Origin: an uncultured Roseibium sp.
GTDB taxonomy: Bacteria > Pseudomonadota > Alphaproteobacteria > Rhizobiales > Stappiaceae
Assembly (NCBI RefSeq): GCF_963675985.1
Contig: NZ_OY780958.1
Coordinates: 1,674,001 to 1,738,000 of the forward strand
Direction of reading: 5' to 3'
DNA length: 64,000 nucleotides
This document shows positions 17,477 to 26,820 of the stretch, in pieces; the stretch's first letter is position 1; each line of letters starts with the position of its first letter. A model generated the notes under the pieces. That model saw only the letters and a program-made list of their open reading frames with translations, did no database searches and was not told where the DNA came from. The position numbers were made by a program, and so were the translations under genes.

Positions 17477-19578
17477 GCGCGCCCAAGCCTCCGATGCCGC
17501 TTAAGGCTGCGCCGCTGATCAGCAACTGGATCCGGGTTTCGCCAAACGGGGCGATAATGGTGCTTTCGGGACGGGTCGAACTCGGCCAGGGCAACGCTTC
17601 CGCGATTTGCCGGATGGCGGCGGATGAGTTCGGCTGCGCGCCGGATACACTTACAATCGAAAACGGACATACGGGCCTGACGCCGGATGAGGGTTTCACG
17701 GCGGGGAGTATGTCGATCTCCGGCGGTGGTCAGGCCGTCAGATGGGCCGCATCTGCATTTCGAAACCTCGTCCTGAAAGCGGGTTCCGAGAAGTTGGGGT
17801 GCGAGGTTGGGGATCTCAGTCTTGCCAATGGAGTGGTCTTCAAGGATGGCGTTCCTACGGACCTGACCCTCGGTGGCCTTGTCGGGGATCTTGCCCTTGA
17901 TCAGCCTGTTGTCGAGTGGGCTGCACCGCAGTCCCATGAAAGGCAGCATAGCATTGGGGATGCTCTTCGGCTGGACCTGAAGGAGCGGCTGACGGGTGCG
18001 CCCTTCGTTCATGATATGGAACGGGCCGGTATGCTCTACGGCAAGCCGCTGCATCCGCCGAGTATGACAGCGGTGCTCGAGGACCTCGATCTGGACGCGC
18101 TGAAAGCCCGGCCGGGAGTGGTGTCGGTAATCCGGGACGGCAGCTTTGTCGGTATTATTGCCGGAACAGAGGTGGAAGCCATTGCCGCAGCCCGTTGGGC
18201 TCGCGCGCGCGCCAGGTGGGTTGATCGGGCTCAGGCGCCGAACGACCCGATACAGGCGATCGGGTCATCCACGGAGCCTGCCGAGGTCGTGGTGCAAAGC
18301 GGCCGGATCAACGTCGGAGAGGGGGCACAGTTCGAAACCACTGTGTCACGGCCATATCTGCATCATGGATCCATCGGACCTTCGGCCGCGGTCGCAGAAT
18401 GGCAGGGAGAAGACCTATCGGTCTGGTGCCACAGCCAGGGCGTCTATCAGCTGCGATCTGCGCTCGGCATGGTGTTCAGGCAACCCGAAGATCGGATTAC
18501 CGTAATCCATCGGCCGGGGTCCGGCTGTTATGGACACAATGGAGCTGACGATGTGGCGCTCGATGCGGCGCTAATGGCGAAGTCCGTTCCCGGACGGCCG
18601 GTCAAAGTTGTTTGGAGCCGTAGGGACGAATTCCAGTCCGCGCCCATGGGGCCGGGGATGGTGACGCAATGCGCAGCGACGGTTGGGGATGAAGGAAGAA
18701 TTTCGTCCATGCGTATCGAGGTGAATTCGGCGCCTCATGCCAATAGACCCAGTGTCAACGGAACGCCGAATTTGCGGGCCGCAGCCTATCTGGAAAATCC
18801 TATGCCGCCTGCGCCCTCAACCGACATTCCGCTTGCACGTGGTGGCGGTGCGGACCGAAACGCCGTCCCGCTCTACGCAATCCCTAATCTCGAAGTGTCC
18901 AAGCGGATCGTCCATTCGCTGCCCTACCGCTCGTCGTCGCTGCGCGGTCTCGGCGCTTATACCAATGTCTATGCCATAGAGACGCTGATGGACGAGGTTG
19001 CCTCAGAGCTTGGCCTGGATCCGGTTGTCTTCCGTCTCGCCCATCTGGAAGACGAGCGCGCCAAGGCGGTGATCGAGGCCGTCGACGATGTCGCCGGGTC
19101 CTGGCGTCGTGAAACCTCCGGACAGGGTATCGGTTGGGGCCTGGGTTTCGCGCGTTACAAGAACACGGCTGGTTATTGCGCGGTCATGGCCCGTGTCGAG
19201 GTCGATCAGGAAATCCGCGTGACGGATATCTATGCGGCGGCTGATATCGGGGAGGTCATCAGCCGCGATGGTGCTCTTAATCAGATCGAAGGCGGGATCA
19301 TTCAGTCCATGAGTTGGACCTTGAAGGAAGCAGCCCGGTTGGAAGGCGGTCATGTTGCCGCCGAAAGCTGGCTCGACTACCCGATCCTGAAATTCTCCGA
19401 TGTGCCGAACCTCTCTGTCCGCCTCCTGGAACCGCCCGATGAACCGCCGCTCGGCTGTGGCGAAATTTCACAAGGGCCGACCGCGGCGGCATTGGGAAAC
19501 GCGGTTCGTTCCGCTCTTGGGGTGACGGTTAGAGACCTGCCCCTGACCCGGGACCGGGTGATGCAGGCTCTCTTTTGA
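17473..19578 (+). CDS. Molybdenum hydroxylase large subunit, isoquinoline 1-oxidoreductase beta type
   Basis: A 701-residue molybdopterin-binding subunit. It begins with the IorB-style segment VSPNGAIMVLSGRVELGQGN, has two successive Mo-binding domains and ends with GCGEISQGPTAAALGNAV, where the Glu is the likely catalytic base. The substrate-loop region reads SSLRGLGAYTNVYAIE. There is no clear Tat signal at the N-terminus. With its partner it would insert an oxygen from water into an aromatic ring or aldehyde. It is the last gene of operon B and suggests that an aromatic or aldehyde intermediate is oxidised. No maturation gene (xdhC type) is adjacent. Confidence 0.88.
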   Translation: MSAPKPPMPLKAAPLISNWIRVSPNGAIMVLSGRVELGQGNASAICRMAADEFGCAPDTLTIENGHTGLTPDEGFTAGSMSISGGGQAVRWAASAFRNLVLKAGSEKLGCEVGDLSLANGVVFKDGVPTDLTLGGLVGDLALDQPVVEWAAPQSHERQHSIGDALRLDLKERLTGAPFVHDMERAGMLYGKPLHPPSMTAVLEDLDLDALKARPGVVSVIRDGSFVGIIAGTEVEAIAAARWARARARWVDRAQAPNDPIQAIGSSTEPAEVVVQSGRINVGEGAQFETTVSRPYLHHGSIGPSAAVAEWQGEDLSVWCHSQGVYQLRSALGMVFRQPEDRITVIHRPGSGCYGHNGADDVALDAALMAKSVPGRPVKVVWSRRDEFQSAPMGPGMVTQCAATVGDEGRISSMRIEVNSAPHANRPSVNGTPNLRAAAYLENPMPPAPSTDIPLARGGGADRNAVPLYAIPNLEVSKRIVHSLPYRSSSLRGLGAYTNVYAIETLMDEVASELGLDPVVFRLAHLEDERAKAVIEAVDDVAGSWRRETSGQGIGWGLGFARYKNTAGYCAVMARVEVDQEIRVTDIYAAADIGEVISRDGALNQIEGGIIQSMSWTLKEAARLEGGHVAAESWLDYPILKFSDVPNLSVRLLEPPDEPPLGCGEISQGPTAAALGNAVRSALGVTVRDLPLTRDRVMQALF

Positions 19579-19683
19579 AAGCATCGCTTTACCGAGCCAA
19601 TGGAGAAAGAAACTTAGCCGGCGAGATGTGTGGTATCCTGTGAAGGGTGGCGAAACCCACCTTGGAAACGACAGGAGGGCATC

Positions 19684-20148
19684 ATGCATCAGACGTCTCC
19701 TTACAAGCACTCGCTTATTCTCCGGAACCTCGGTCATTGCGACCGCTGCATGAAAAAGGCACTTATTTCTTCCATATGCGCCTGGGGTGTTTTTGCGCTG
19801 GTTTCGTCAATCGGCGGATATCCGACCCCTGCAATGGCGGTCGCTGTGATCGCTTTCGTGCTAAGCCTGCTCTGGCTGGCCCATCTGACCGGCTATGCAT
19901 TGCGCGCGACACGGTCGATTAAGATGGCCCCTGTTGACCCGTCAGGAAGGCGGAGAACGCTTGGTCTGATGGTCCGGGCAGCGGGTATCGGTATGCTGGC
20001 TTCCGTACCGGTTACGTTGCTGCCGACGGCCGCGGCTGCTTTCTGCGGGCAATGCACGAAAAATGCCGATTGCGGTTATGGCTTCAGCTGCAAGAACACG
20101 GCGCCGGTCAATTCCGGAAAAGTGTGCAACGAATGCGTTGAAGACTGA
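19684..20148 (+). CDS. Membrane protein with a Cys-rich C-terminus, unrecognised
   Basis: A 154-residue protein. The N-terminal zinc-ribbon-like pair CDRC (about 19-22) is followed by two membrane helices (about 27-72). A twin-arginine-like stretch (GRRRTLGLMVR) then leads into a third helix that looks like an internal signal sequence ending in AAAA. The last 35 residues carry six cysteines in the spacing CxxC, C, C, CxxC, probably exported and disulfide-bonded or metal-binding. The front part may correspond to the DUF3624 group, which I recall only loosely. The ATG at 19684 has AGGAGG upstream. It is a single gene with no functional hint from its neighbours. Confidence 0.75.
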   Translation: MHQTSPYKHSLILRNLGHCDRCMKKALISSICAWGVFALVSSIGGYPTPAMAVAVIAFVLSLLWLAHLTGYALRATRSIKMAPVDPSGRRRTLGLMVRAAGIGMLASVPVTLLPTAAAAFCGQCTKNADCGYGFSCKNTAPVNSGKVCNECVED

Positions 20149-20353
20149 CGGACGCGAGGCGGCCGCAGTCTGATCATAGCGGCGATAACGGTTTCGATAA
20201 TCATCCGGGTGCGCGCCTTCGAGCGTTTCGCGGGCGGGGACTTCTCGTCTCGAATTATCCGATATCCAAGAGCGAATCCCACTAACCTGACACCGTCATT
20301 GCCGACCGGCGCGGCGTGTGGTCGGACGTTTCGTGCGGAAAAGGGGAGTGAAG

Positions 20354-20734
20354 ATGGACCAGGATCTTTTTGAAAAGGGATTGGCAAAGCGCAAAGCGAC
20401 ACTCGGTGCTGAGTATGTTGATAAGGCCTTTGAAAATGCTGGTGATTTCAATCGGCCTTTCCAGGAGGCGATGACTGCCTGGTGCTGGGGATTCGGCTGG
20501 GGCGACGAGACGATCGATGCCAAGACCCGATCCATGATGAACCTTGCCATGATCGGCGCGCTCGGCAAGATGCATGAATGGGAGACCCATTGCCGCGGTG
20601 CGCTCAACAACGGCGTTTCGAAAGAGGAGATCCGGGCGATCGTTCACGTGGTCGGTATCTACTGCGGCGTGCCGCAGGCCATGGAGTGTTTTCGGGTTGC
20701 CCGCAAGGTGCTTGAGGAGAATGAACTGCTCTAG
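20354..20734 (+). CDS. Carboxymuconolactone decarboxylase family protein
   Basis: A 126-residue all-helical protein with the CMD-family core AKTRSMMNLAMIGALGKMHEWETHCRGALNNG in outline (residues about 55-87) and HVVGIYCGVPQAMECFRVA near the end, closest to PcaC-type gamma-carboxymuconolactone decarboxylases. There is no CxxC, so it is not an AhpD-like peroxidase. The ATG at 20354 follows GGGGAG. Members act in protocatechuate breakdown, but no other pca gene is nearby, so the substrate is open. Position just right of the aromatic-type island hints at a link that the sequence does not prove. Confidence 0.85.
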   Translation: MDQDLFEKGLAKRKATLGAEYVDKAFENAGDFNRPFQEAMTAWCWGFGWGDETIDAKTRSMMNLAMIGALGKMHEWETHCRGALNNGVSKEEIRAIVHVVGIYCGVPQAMECFRVARKVLEENELL

Positions 20735-20882
20735 GAGACCCTGCCGATCGGACCGGACCGTAGCCTTGATCTTTGTGGATGGCACTTGATGTGTTTGCGG
20801 TGCAACGCTACTTGCGTCTTGAGCCGCTTGCGGCTACCGAACAGACGGTTCACAGGTCCTCACAACGCACAAGCCCTTATTC

Positions 20883-21686
20883 ATGATAGTCGATAGCCAC
20901 TGCCACCTTGATTTTCCCGATTTCGACGGCGAACGGGACGAGTTGATCGCCCGTGCCCATGAGGCGGGGGTCGATCTGATGGTGACGATCTGTACCAGGA
21001 TCCGGAAATTCGATCAGGTCCTGGCGGTCGCGGAGGCCTATGACAATGTCTATTGCTCGGTCGGAACTCATCCTCACAGCGCGGGCGAAGAGCGCGGTAT
21101 TCCGGTTGACGAGATCATTCGTCTGACCGAGCATCCGAAGGTGGTTGCGATCGGCGAAGCTGGGCTCGACTATTTCTACGACAAGGCGCCCCGGGACGCA
21201 CAAGCCGAAGGACTTCGCATCCATATCGATGCTGCACGCAAGACCGGTTTGCCGCTTGTAATTCATTCGCGCGACGCCGACGAAGACATGGCTGCGATCC
21301 TGCGCGAGGAAATGGGGAAGGGGGCCTTCCCGGCCCTCCTGCACTGTTTCTCCTCCGGTCGGGATCTTGCCCTCGCCGGGATTGACCTTGGTCTGTACGT
21401 GTCCTTTTCCGGGATCCTGACTTTCAAGCGCTCCGAAGAGTTGCGGGAGATTGCCAAAGAGATCCCGGCAGACCGGCTTCTGGTCGAAACGGATTCGCCC
21501 TACCTGGCTCCGCAGCCAAAACGCGGGAAACGGAACGAACCAGCCTATACGGCCATGACCGCGGCGGTTCTTGCCGAAACGCGAGGCGTTTCCTTCGATG
21601 AGATGGCGGCGCAGACAACCGAGAACTTCTTCCGACTGTTTTCGAAGGTACCCGAGCCGGCGCACCTGCAGGTGAGCGCCGGATGA
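20883..21686 (+). CDS. tatD: TatD-family metal-dependent deoxyribonuclease
   Basis: A 267-residue TIM-barrel hydrolase. Metal ligands are visible in DSHCHLDF (residues 4-11), GEAGLDY, VIHSRDAD, HCFS and ETDSPYLAPQ. Length is normal. The family are 3'-5' exonucleases or Mg-dependent DNases involved in DNA turnover and repair. The stop overlaps the next start as ATGA, so it is an operon with the MBL-fold hydrolase. This pairing is common in alphaproteobacteria, usually behind metG, which is absent here. Confidence 0.93.
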   Translation: MIVDSHCHLDFPDFDGERDELIARAHEAGVDLMVTICTRIRKFDQVLAVAEAYDNVYCSVGTHPHSAGEERGIPVDEIIRLTEHPKVVAIGEAGLDYFYDKAPRDAQAEGLRIHIDAARKTGLPLVIHSRDADEDMAAILREEMGKGAFPALLHCFSSGRDLALAGIDLGLYVSFSGILTFKRSEELREIAKEIPADRLLVETDSPYLAPQPKRGKRNEPAYTAMTAAVLAETRGVSFDEMAAQTTENFFRLFSKVPEPAHLQVSAG

Positions 21687-22489
21687 GCGAGGAGCTGACG
21701 GTCACCATTCTCGGCTGCGGTTCGTCCGGCGGCGTGCCTCGGATCGGAAATGACTGGGGCGCATGCGATCCGGCAGAGCCGAAAAACCGGCGCCGGCGCT
21801 GTTCCATTCTGATCGAGCAGACCGGTAAGACCGGAAAGACTTCCGTTCTGATCGATACGGGTCCCGACCTTCGCCAGCAGCTTCTCGATGCCGACGTGCA
21901 GCATCTGGATGCGGTGCTTTATACCCATCCGCATGCGGACCATCTTCACGGGATCGACGATCTTCGCGCCTTGACCATCCGGCATCGCCAGCGAATGCCT
22001 GTCTATATGGATGCGCAGACATATGGGCGCGCGACAGCTGCCTTCGACTATTGTTTCCGGACCCCGCACGGGTCTTCTTATCCACCGATCCTGGAGCGTC
22101 ACGATCTCGTGGCTTACGAGGACTGTGTGATTGACGGGGCAGGCGGTCCGATCCGCTTTCTGCCCCTGGAAGTCGAACATGGAGAAATCAAGTCGCTGGG
22201 ATTTCGGTTCGGCAGGACCGCCTATCTCCCGGATGTGTCGGATATCCTGGAGAAGTCGCACGAAGGCTTTTCCGATCTGGATGTCTTCATTGTGGACGCG
22301 CTGCGCAGGACACCGCATCCAAGCCATTTCTCGCTGGATGATGCCTTGGCCTGGATCGATTTTCTCAAGCCGAAGAAAGCCGTTTTGACCAATCTGCACA
22401 ATGACTTGGACTATGCCGAATTGTGTGGGGAGCTGCCGGGTCATATCGTTCCAGCTTACGACGGCATGCAGATCAAAGACAGGGTTTGA
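21683..22489 (+). CDS. MBL-fold metallo-hydrolase, PhnP/RNase Z-like
   Basis: A 268-residue metallo-beta-lactamase-fold hydrolase. It begins ILGCGSSGGVPRIG, as PhnP-like phosphodiesterases do, and has the metal motif THPHADHLHGIDD (HxHxDH), a downstream VDALRRTPHPSHFS and a C-terminal TNLHNDLDY. It is coupled to tatD by a 4-bp overlap. A role in cyclic phosphodiester or RNA/DNA end processing is likely, but the substrate is not fixed. It ends 26 bp from a convergent regulator gene. Confidence 0.9.
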   Translation: MSEELTVTILGCGSSGGVPRIGNDWGACDPAEPKNRRRRCSILIEQTGKTGKTSVLIDTGPDLRQQLLDADVQHLDAVLYTHPHADHLHGIDDLRALTIRHRQRMPVYMDAQTYGRATAAFDYCFRTPHGSSYPPILERHDLVAYEDCVIDGAGGPIRFLPLEVEHGEIKSLGFRFGRTAYLPDVSDILEKSHEGFSDLDVFIVDALRRTPHPSHFSLDDALAWIDFLKPKKAVLTNLHNDLDYAELCGELPGHIVPAYDGMQIKDRV

Positions 22490-22515
22490 GTATCAGGACC
22501 TGTGTCGTTCAGGGA

Positions 22516-23175
22516 TTACTTGCCGGTCCCGTAGGCGGCAAGAAACATTTGAACCGCGGACGCGACATTGGCGTTGACTTCGTCCGCTGTTGGAAAGTGC
22601 CCCGGTTCGAACATCGCCCGTTTTCCGATCCGTGAACCGCAAAGGTCCATGAACTGGCAGGCCGCAAGTTCCGGATCGGGGCAGGTCAATTCGCCGCTCG
22701 CGATGTATTTCTCGAGAAAGCGACCGAAGGTATCCATGCCTTTTTTCGGGCCGGCTTCGTAGAGCAGGATGCCAAATTCCGGGAATTTTTCCGTGGCGCC
22801 AATGACCATACGGATCGTCGACAGCCGTTCGACATTGAACATCTGTTCTATGAAGACACGGCCGATCTTGGTCAGTGTATCGCGCAGATTGCCTTCACTG
22901 GCGGCGCAGTCGAGAAGAGCTTCCGCCTGCTTCATCCGGTCTTTGAGGATCAGTTCCCGGAAGAGCGCTTCCTTGCCGGGGAAGTAGACGTAGAGGGTGC
23001 CCTTCGATACTCCGGCGGTCCTGGCGATCTGGTCCATGGACGCGCCGTCATAGCCGTGGGAGAGAAACACTTCCCGCGCACCGTTTAGGATTTGCCGGTA
23101 CTTCGCGGTATCCGGACGCGGAACGGTCTTTTCGTATTCTGTTTCTTCAATCTGCGTCACGTCACGGCGGTCCAT
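22516..23175 (-). CDS. TetR-family regulator of the adjacent efflux pump
   Basis: A 219-residue repressor. The helix-turn-helix lies at about residues 47-70 (MDQIARTAGVSKGTLYVYFPGKEALF). The C-terminal ligand domain resembles the AefR-like TetR subgroup. It is divergent from the membrane-fusion/MFS efflux genes, and a TetR-like imperfect palindrome lies in the 234-bp gap. The inferred job is repression of that pump and of itself until a toxic ligand binds. Confidence 0.9.
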   Translation of the reverse strand: MDRRDVTQIEETEYEKTVPRPDTAKYRQILNGAREVFLSHGYDGASMDQIARTAGVSKGTLYVYFPGKEALFRELILKDRMKQAEALLDCAASEGNLRDTLTKIGRVFIEQMFNVERLSTIRMVIGATEKFPEFGILLYEAGPKKGMDTFGRFLEKYIASGELTCPDPELAACQFMDLCGSRIGKRAMFEPGHFPTADEVNANVASAVQMFLAAYGTGK

Positions 23176-23333
23176 TTCTGGGGTGTCCGGCTGCGCGGAA
23201 CTTGTTTGCCGAGTCTACAGCCTCAATATGCCGGAGCAAAGCAAGGCTGAACAGGCGATGTGCTTACGATCCATCGGTCCTAAATTTTTTCCATGAGCCG
23301 ATTGCGCCGCACATTTCCAGTGCGTATATAGTA

Positions 23334-23354
23334 TTGACCGAACCGTTCAGTCAA
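23334..23354. promoter_or_regulatory. Probable TetR operator before the efflux genes
   Basis: An imperfect 21-bp palindrome with arms TTGACCGAAC and GTTCAGTCAA around a central C, with two mismatched positions per dyad. It lies in the gap between the divergent TetR and HlyD-type genes, 56 bp from the GTG of the latter, so binding would block its promoter. Confidence 0.6.
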
Positions 23355-23409
23355 TGAATTTGAGCTTTGCGGCCATTCGTTCGGAAATAGCGACAAAGGT
23401 AATTTATCT

Positions 23410-24603
23410 GTGAGCACAGAGACGCAAGACGCCGAGGCGCCCGCGGCAAGCGCTGGAGCTGCCACTGGCAACAACGCCGTGGAGCCCTCCGATAAGAAGG
23501 CGGCGATGGCCGTGCCGGAAAAGCCGAAGAAAAAGGCGAAGCGCAGGATCATCCTGTTGACGCTTCTGGCGGCAGCTTTGTCGGGTGGAGCCTACGAGGG
23601 GCATGCCTGGTGGACGCATGGTCGGTTCATTGAAAAGACCGACGATGCCTATGTGAATGCGGATATCACCGTCATTCTGTCCAAGGTGTCGGGTTACGTT
23701 TCCGAAGTCGAAAAGGATGACAATGCTTTTGTGCGGAAAGGGGATATCCTGTTTCGCATCGACGACGGCGACTATCGTCTGGCTGTTGAATCCGCTAGGA
23801 ACAGTCTCTCGTCCGCGAAGGCGACGGTCGATCGGATCGCCGAACAGATCAAGGCCGGCGAAGTCTCTATCATCGAAGCAAAGGCAGGTCTTCTTGCGGC
23901 ACAAGCCGCCAAAGAGGATACCGACCTGACTTTTGACCGCAGGACAAAGCTGACGGTCAACAACGTCATCAGTCAGGCGAGCCTCGATTCAGCGCGCACG
24001 GCGCAGAAAAGCGCGGATGCGAACGTTCAGAAAGCTACGGCCGCCATCGATCTGGCGAAAGCCAATGTCGAAGTTCTGAAGAGCCAGAAACAAGAAGCCG
24101 AGCAGGCCGTTAAGGCAGCCGAGACTGCGCTTGAAAAGGCGAAGCGGGACCTCGGCTTTACGATTGTGAAGGCGCCGGTCGATGGGATTCTGGGCAACCG
24201 CGCCGCGCAGGTCGGATCCTTCCTTCAGGCAGGAAGCCGTGTGGCGGCCATCGTCCCGATCAGCGAAGCCCGGGTGGATGCGAACTTCAAGGAAACTCAG
24301 CTCGGCAAGATCTATCCCGGTGCGGAAGTGCACATGTCCGTAGATGCCTATCCGGGGCAGGTTCTGACCGGACGTGTGGAGAGCATTTCTCCGGCAACCG
24401 GCTCGGTTTTCAGTCTGCTTCCGTCCGAAAACGCTACCGGAAACTTCACCAAGGTCGTTCAGCGGGTTCCGGTGAAGATCGAGGTCGATCCGGATGATGC
24501 AAGGACCCATCCCTTGCGTGCCGGCATGTCCGTCATTGTCGAAGTGGATACGCGTACCGGATCCCCCGCATCCGACGGTGCCCAAGTGGCGCTTCGGCAG
24601 TAG
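23410..24603 (+). CDS. HlyD/EmrA-family membrane fusion protein
   Basis: A 397-residue periplasmic adaptor. It has a cytoplasmic N-terminal tail rich in Ala/Lys, one membrane anchor (about 47-66), a first barrel-sandwich half (TDDAYVNADITVILSKVSGYV), a long coiled-coil hairpin (about 125-250) and a closing lipoyl half (FTIVKAPVDGILGNRAAQVG). It starts at GTG 23410. It partners the DHA2-type transporter 12 bp downstream to form an EmrAB-type tripartite pump with an outer membrane channel encoded elsewhere. Confidence 0.92.
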   Translation: MSTETQDAEAPAASAGAATGNNAVEPSDKKAAMAVPEKPKKKAKRRIILLTLLAAALSGGAYEGHAWWTHGRFIEKTDDAYVNADITVILSKVSGYVSEVEKDDNAFVRKGDILFRIDDGDYRLAVESARNSLSSAKATVDRIAEQIKAGEVSIIEAKAGLLAAQAAKEDTDLTFDRRTKLTVNNVISQASLDSARTAQKSADANVQKATAAIDLAKANVEVLKSQKQEAEQAVKAAETALEKAKRDLGFTIVKAPVDGILGNRAAQVGSFLQAGSRVAAIVPISEARVDANFKETQLGKIYPGAEVHMSVDAYPGQVLTGRVESISPATGSVFSLLPSENATGNFTKVVQRVPVKIEVDPDDARTHPLRAGMSVIVEVDTRTGSPASDGAQVALRQ

Positions 24604-24615
24604 GCCCGTCTCAGC

Positions 24616-26184
24616 ATGGCAGACACCGTTGCTCAGGATCATCCGGATCAGGTCATCTCCGGACGCAGGCTGTTTACATTCCTGTGCATGGTTTTCGGCA
24701 TGTTCATGGCGATCCTGGACATTCAGATCGTGTCAGCGTCCCTGCCGGAAATCCAATCGGGGCTGAGCGCGTCCCAGGACGACATCGCATGGGTTCAAAC
24801 GGCCTATCTGATCGCTGAAGTGATCATGATCCCGCTTTCCGGATATCTGTCGCGGATGCTGTCGACACGCTGGATGTTTGCCATGTCGGCGGCCGGCTTT
24901 ACCCTGATGAGCATGATGTGCGCGACCGCCTCGACAATTGAGGAAATGATCGTCTGGCGGGCGCTGCAGGGGTTTATCGGCGGCGGCATGATCCCGACGG
25001 TTTTCGCGTCGGCCTATACGATATTCCCCCGGGAAAAATTCAGTGTCGTTTCACCCATCATCGGGCTTGTCGCGACCCTTGCGCCGACCGTTGGACCCAC
25101 GCTTGGCGGATACCTGACCGAATGGGCTTCCTGGCATTGGCTGTTCCTGATCAATGTGATCCCGGGCATTCTGGTGACAATTGCCGCGGTCACGCTGATC
25201 GATTTCGACAAACCTGACTGGTCGTTGTTTGAACATTTCGACTGGATCGGCTTTGCGGCCATGGCGATTTTCCTGGGATCGCTGGAATTCGTTCTGGAGG
25301 AGGGATCCGGGGAAGATTGGTTCCAGAGCGAGGAGATACTGCTGTTCAGCCTCGCGACCGTCATTGGGGCCGCGGTTTTCTTCTGGCGGGCTTTCACCGT
25401 GCGTGAACCCGTGGTCGATTTGCGGGCGTTTTCCAACCGGAACTTCACCATCGGCTGCATTTTCAGCTTCACGATGGGGATCGGCCTGTACGGGCTTACC
25501 TACCTATACCCGGTCTATCTCAGTGCGGTGCGGGACTACAGTTCGCTGCAGATCGGCGAGACCATGTTCGTTTCCGGCGCGGCAATGTTCCTGACGGCGC
25601 CGCTCGCCGGGCGCATGATGAGCATGATGGACCCGCGGATCATGATGGGTATCGGCTTCACCGGCTTCGGCATCGGCACATGGATGGTGACCGGCCTGAC
25701 CCATGACTGGGACTATTGGGAACTGTTCGTGCCGCAGATCCTGCGCGGGTGTTCCCTGATGATCTGCATGGTGCCGATCAACAACATTGCGCTTGGCGTG
25801 CTGCCGCCGGCCATGATGAAGAATGCGTCGGGCCTTTTCAACCTGACGCGGAACCTGGGTGGGGCCGTCGGTCTCGCGATCATCGGCACAATGCTCACCA
25901 ACCGGCAGGATTTCCACTATGCGCGCCTGGCGGAAAGCATCAATTGGTCTCGGCCGATCGTGAATGAAACCTTGTCCATGATGACCCATGCCTATTCGTC
26001 TCTCGGCAATCTTGCTGAAACGGCCGGGTTGAAAGCGCTTTCGGGAATATTGACCCGCGAGGCGATCGTGATGTCGTTTTCGGATGTGTTCCTGTTGCTG
26101 ACGACGCTTTTTGTCGGCCTTGTCTTTGCCCTGGTCCTGGTTGAAAAGCCGGCAGCGGCCGGTGCCGGCGGTGGCGGACACTAG
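24616..26184 (+). CDS. EmrB/QacA-type (DHA2) MFS drug exporter
   Basis: A 522-residue protein with about 14 membrane helices. DHA2 marks include FMAILDIQIVSASLPEIQ in helix 1 (the D of motif D1), the loop LSRMLSTRW and the motif C-like stretch GLVATLAPTVGPTLGGYL. It uses proton-driven antiport to export amphipathic toxins. It lies directly behind its adaptor and under the TetR regulator on the left. The C-terminus is a Gly/Ala tail. Confidence 0.94.
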   Translation: MADTVAQDHPDQVISGRRLFTFLCMVFGMFMAILDIQIVSASLPEIQSGLSASQDDIAWVQTAYLIAEVIMIPLSGYLSRMLSTRWMFAMSAAGFTLMSMMCATASTIEEMIVWRALQGFIGGGMIPTVFASAYTIFPREKFSVVSPIIGLVATLAPTVGPTLGGYLTEWASWHWLFLINVIPGILVTIAAVTLIDFDKPDWSLFEHFDWIGFAAMAIFLGSLEFVLEEGSGEDWFQSEEILLFSLATVIGAAVFFWRAFTVREPVVDLRAFSNRNFTIGCIFSFTMGIGLYGLTYLYPVYLSAVRDYSSLQIGETMFVSGAAMFLTAPLAGRMMSMMDPRIMMGIGFTGFGIGTWMVTGLTHDWDYWELFVPQILRGCSLMICMVPINNIALGVLPPAMMKNASGLFNLTRNLGGAVGLAIIGTMLTNRQDFHYARLAESINWSRPIVNETLSMMTHAYSSLGNLAETAGLKALSGILTREAIVMSFSDVFLLLTTLFVGLVFALVLVEKPAAAGAGGGGH

Positions 26185-26216
26185 CGAATCCGGTGTGCCC
26201 CCGATAGGCTGTCGGA

Positions 26217-26816
26217 ATGGCAGAGAAGCGCGTTTCAAACGACAAGAACGGTAGCCAGAGCAGCCGGCAGGATCGTGGCGCTCAAAGAAAATACAAGCTG
26301 CCGACGGAAGAACGTCTGACGCGAGCGGCCATTCACTATCTCGACCGCTACGCATCCTCCCAGGAAAACCTGCGCAATGTGTTGAGCCGCAAGGTGAAAC
26401 GTGCTGCGACTGCCAATGGCCGGTCTCCTGATGAGTTTCGGGATATCGTCGATCAGGTCGTGGAGAAGTGCCGGCGCGCCGGGATGGTCGATGACAGGGC
26501 CTATGCGGAAACCAAACTGGTCGGTTTGCGCCGGCGGGGGCGTTCGAAGCGTCAGATCGAAGCGATGCTTGCTGCCAAAGGCGTCGACCGCGATCTGATC
26601 GCGACCGTCCTTGATCGGGACGATACGTCCGAGCTGGAGGCTGCCCGAAACTACGCGCGGCGTCGGCGACTGGGACCGTGGCGATCACCGGGGCAACGCC
26701 AGGAACGGCGGGAAAAAGATATGGCGGCCCTTTGCCGGGCCGGATATCCGTATGAGATTGCACGCAAGGTGATCGATGCTGCGGACGACGGGGAGGCGAC
26801 ATCCGCAGCCTTATGA
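26217..26816 (+). CDS. recX: Regulatory protein RecX
   Basis: A 199-residue basic helical protein with RecX repeats: ALxYLxRYxSS-like start (AAIHYLDRYASSQENLRNVLSRKVKR), then DQVVEKCRRAGMVDDRAYAETKLVGLRRRGRSKRQIEAMLAAKGV in outline. RecX modulates RecA filaments. It is usually beside recA, but here it follows the efflux operon by 32 bp. The C-terminal third (about 150-199) is less conserved, as usual. Confidence 0.85.
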   Translation: MAEKRVSNDKNGSQSSRQDRGAQRKYKLPTEERLTRAAIHYLDRYASSQENLRNVLSRKVKRAATANGRSPDEFRDIVDQVVEKCRRAGMVDDRAYAETKLVGLRRRGRSKRQIEAMLAAKGVDRDLIATVLDRDDTSELEAARNYARRRRLGPWRSPGQRQERREKDMAALCRAGYPYEIARKVIDAADDGEATSAAL

Positions 26817-26820
26817 TCCC

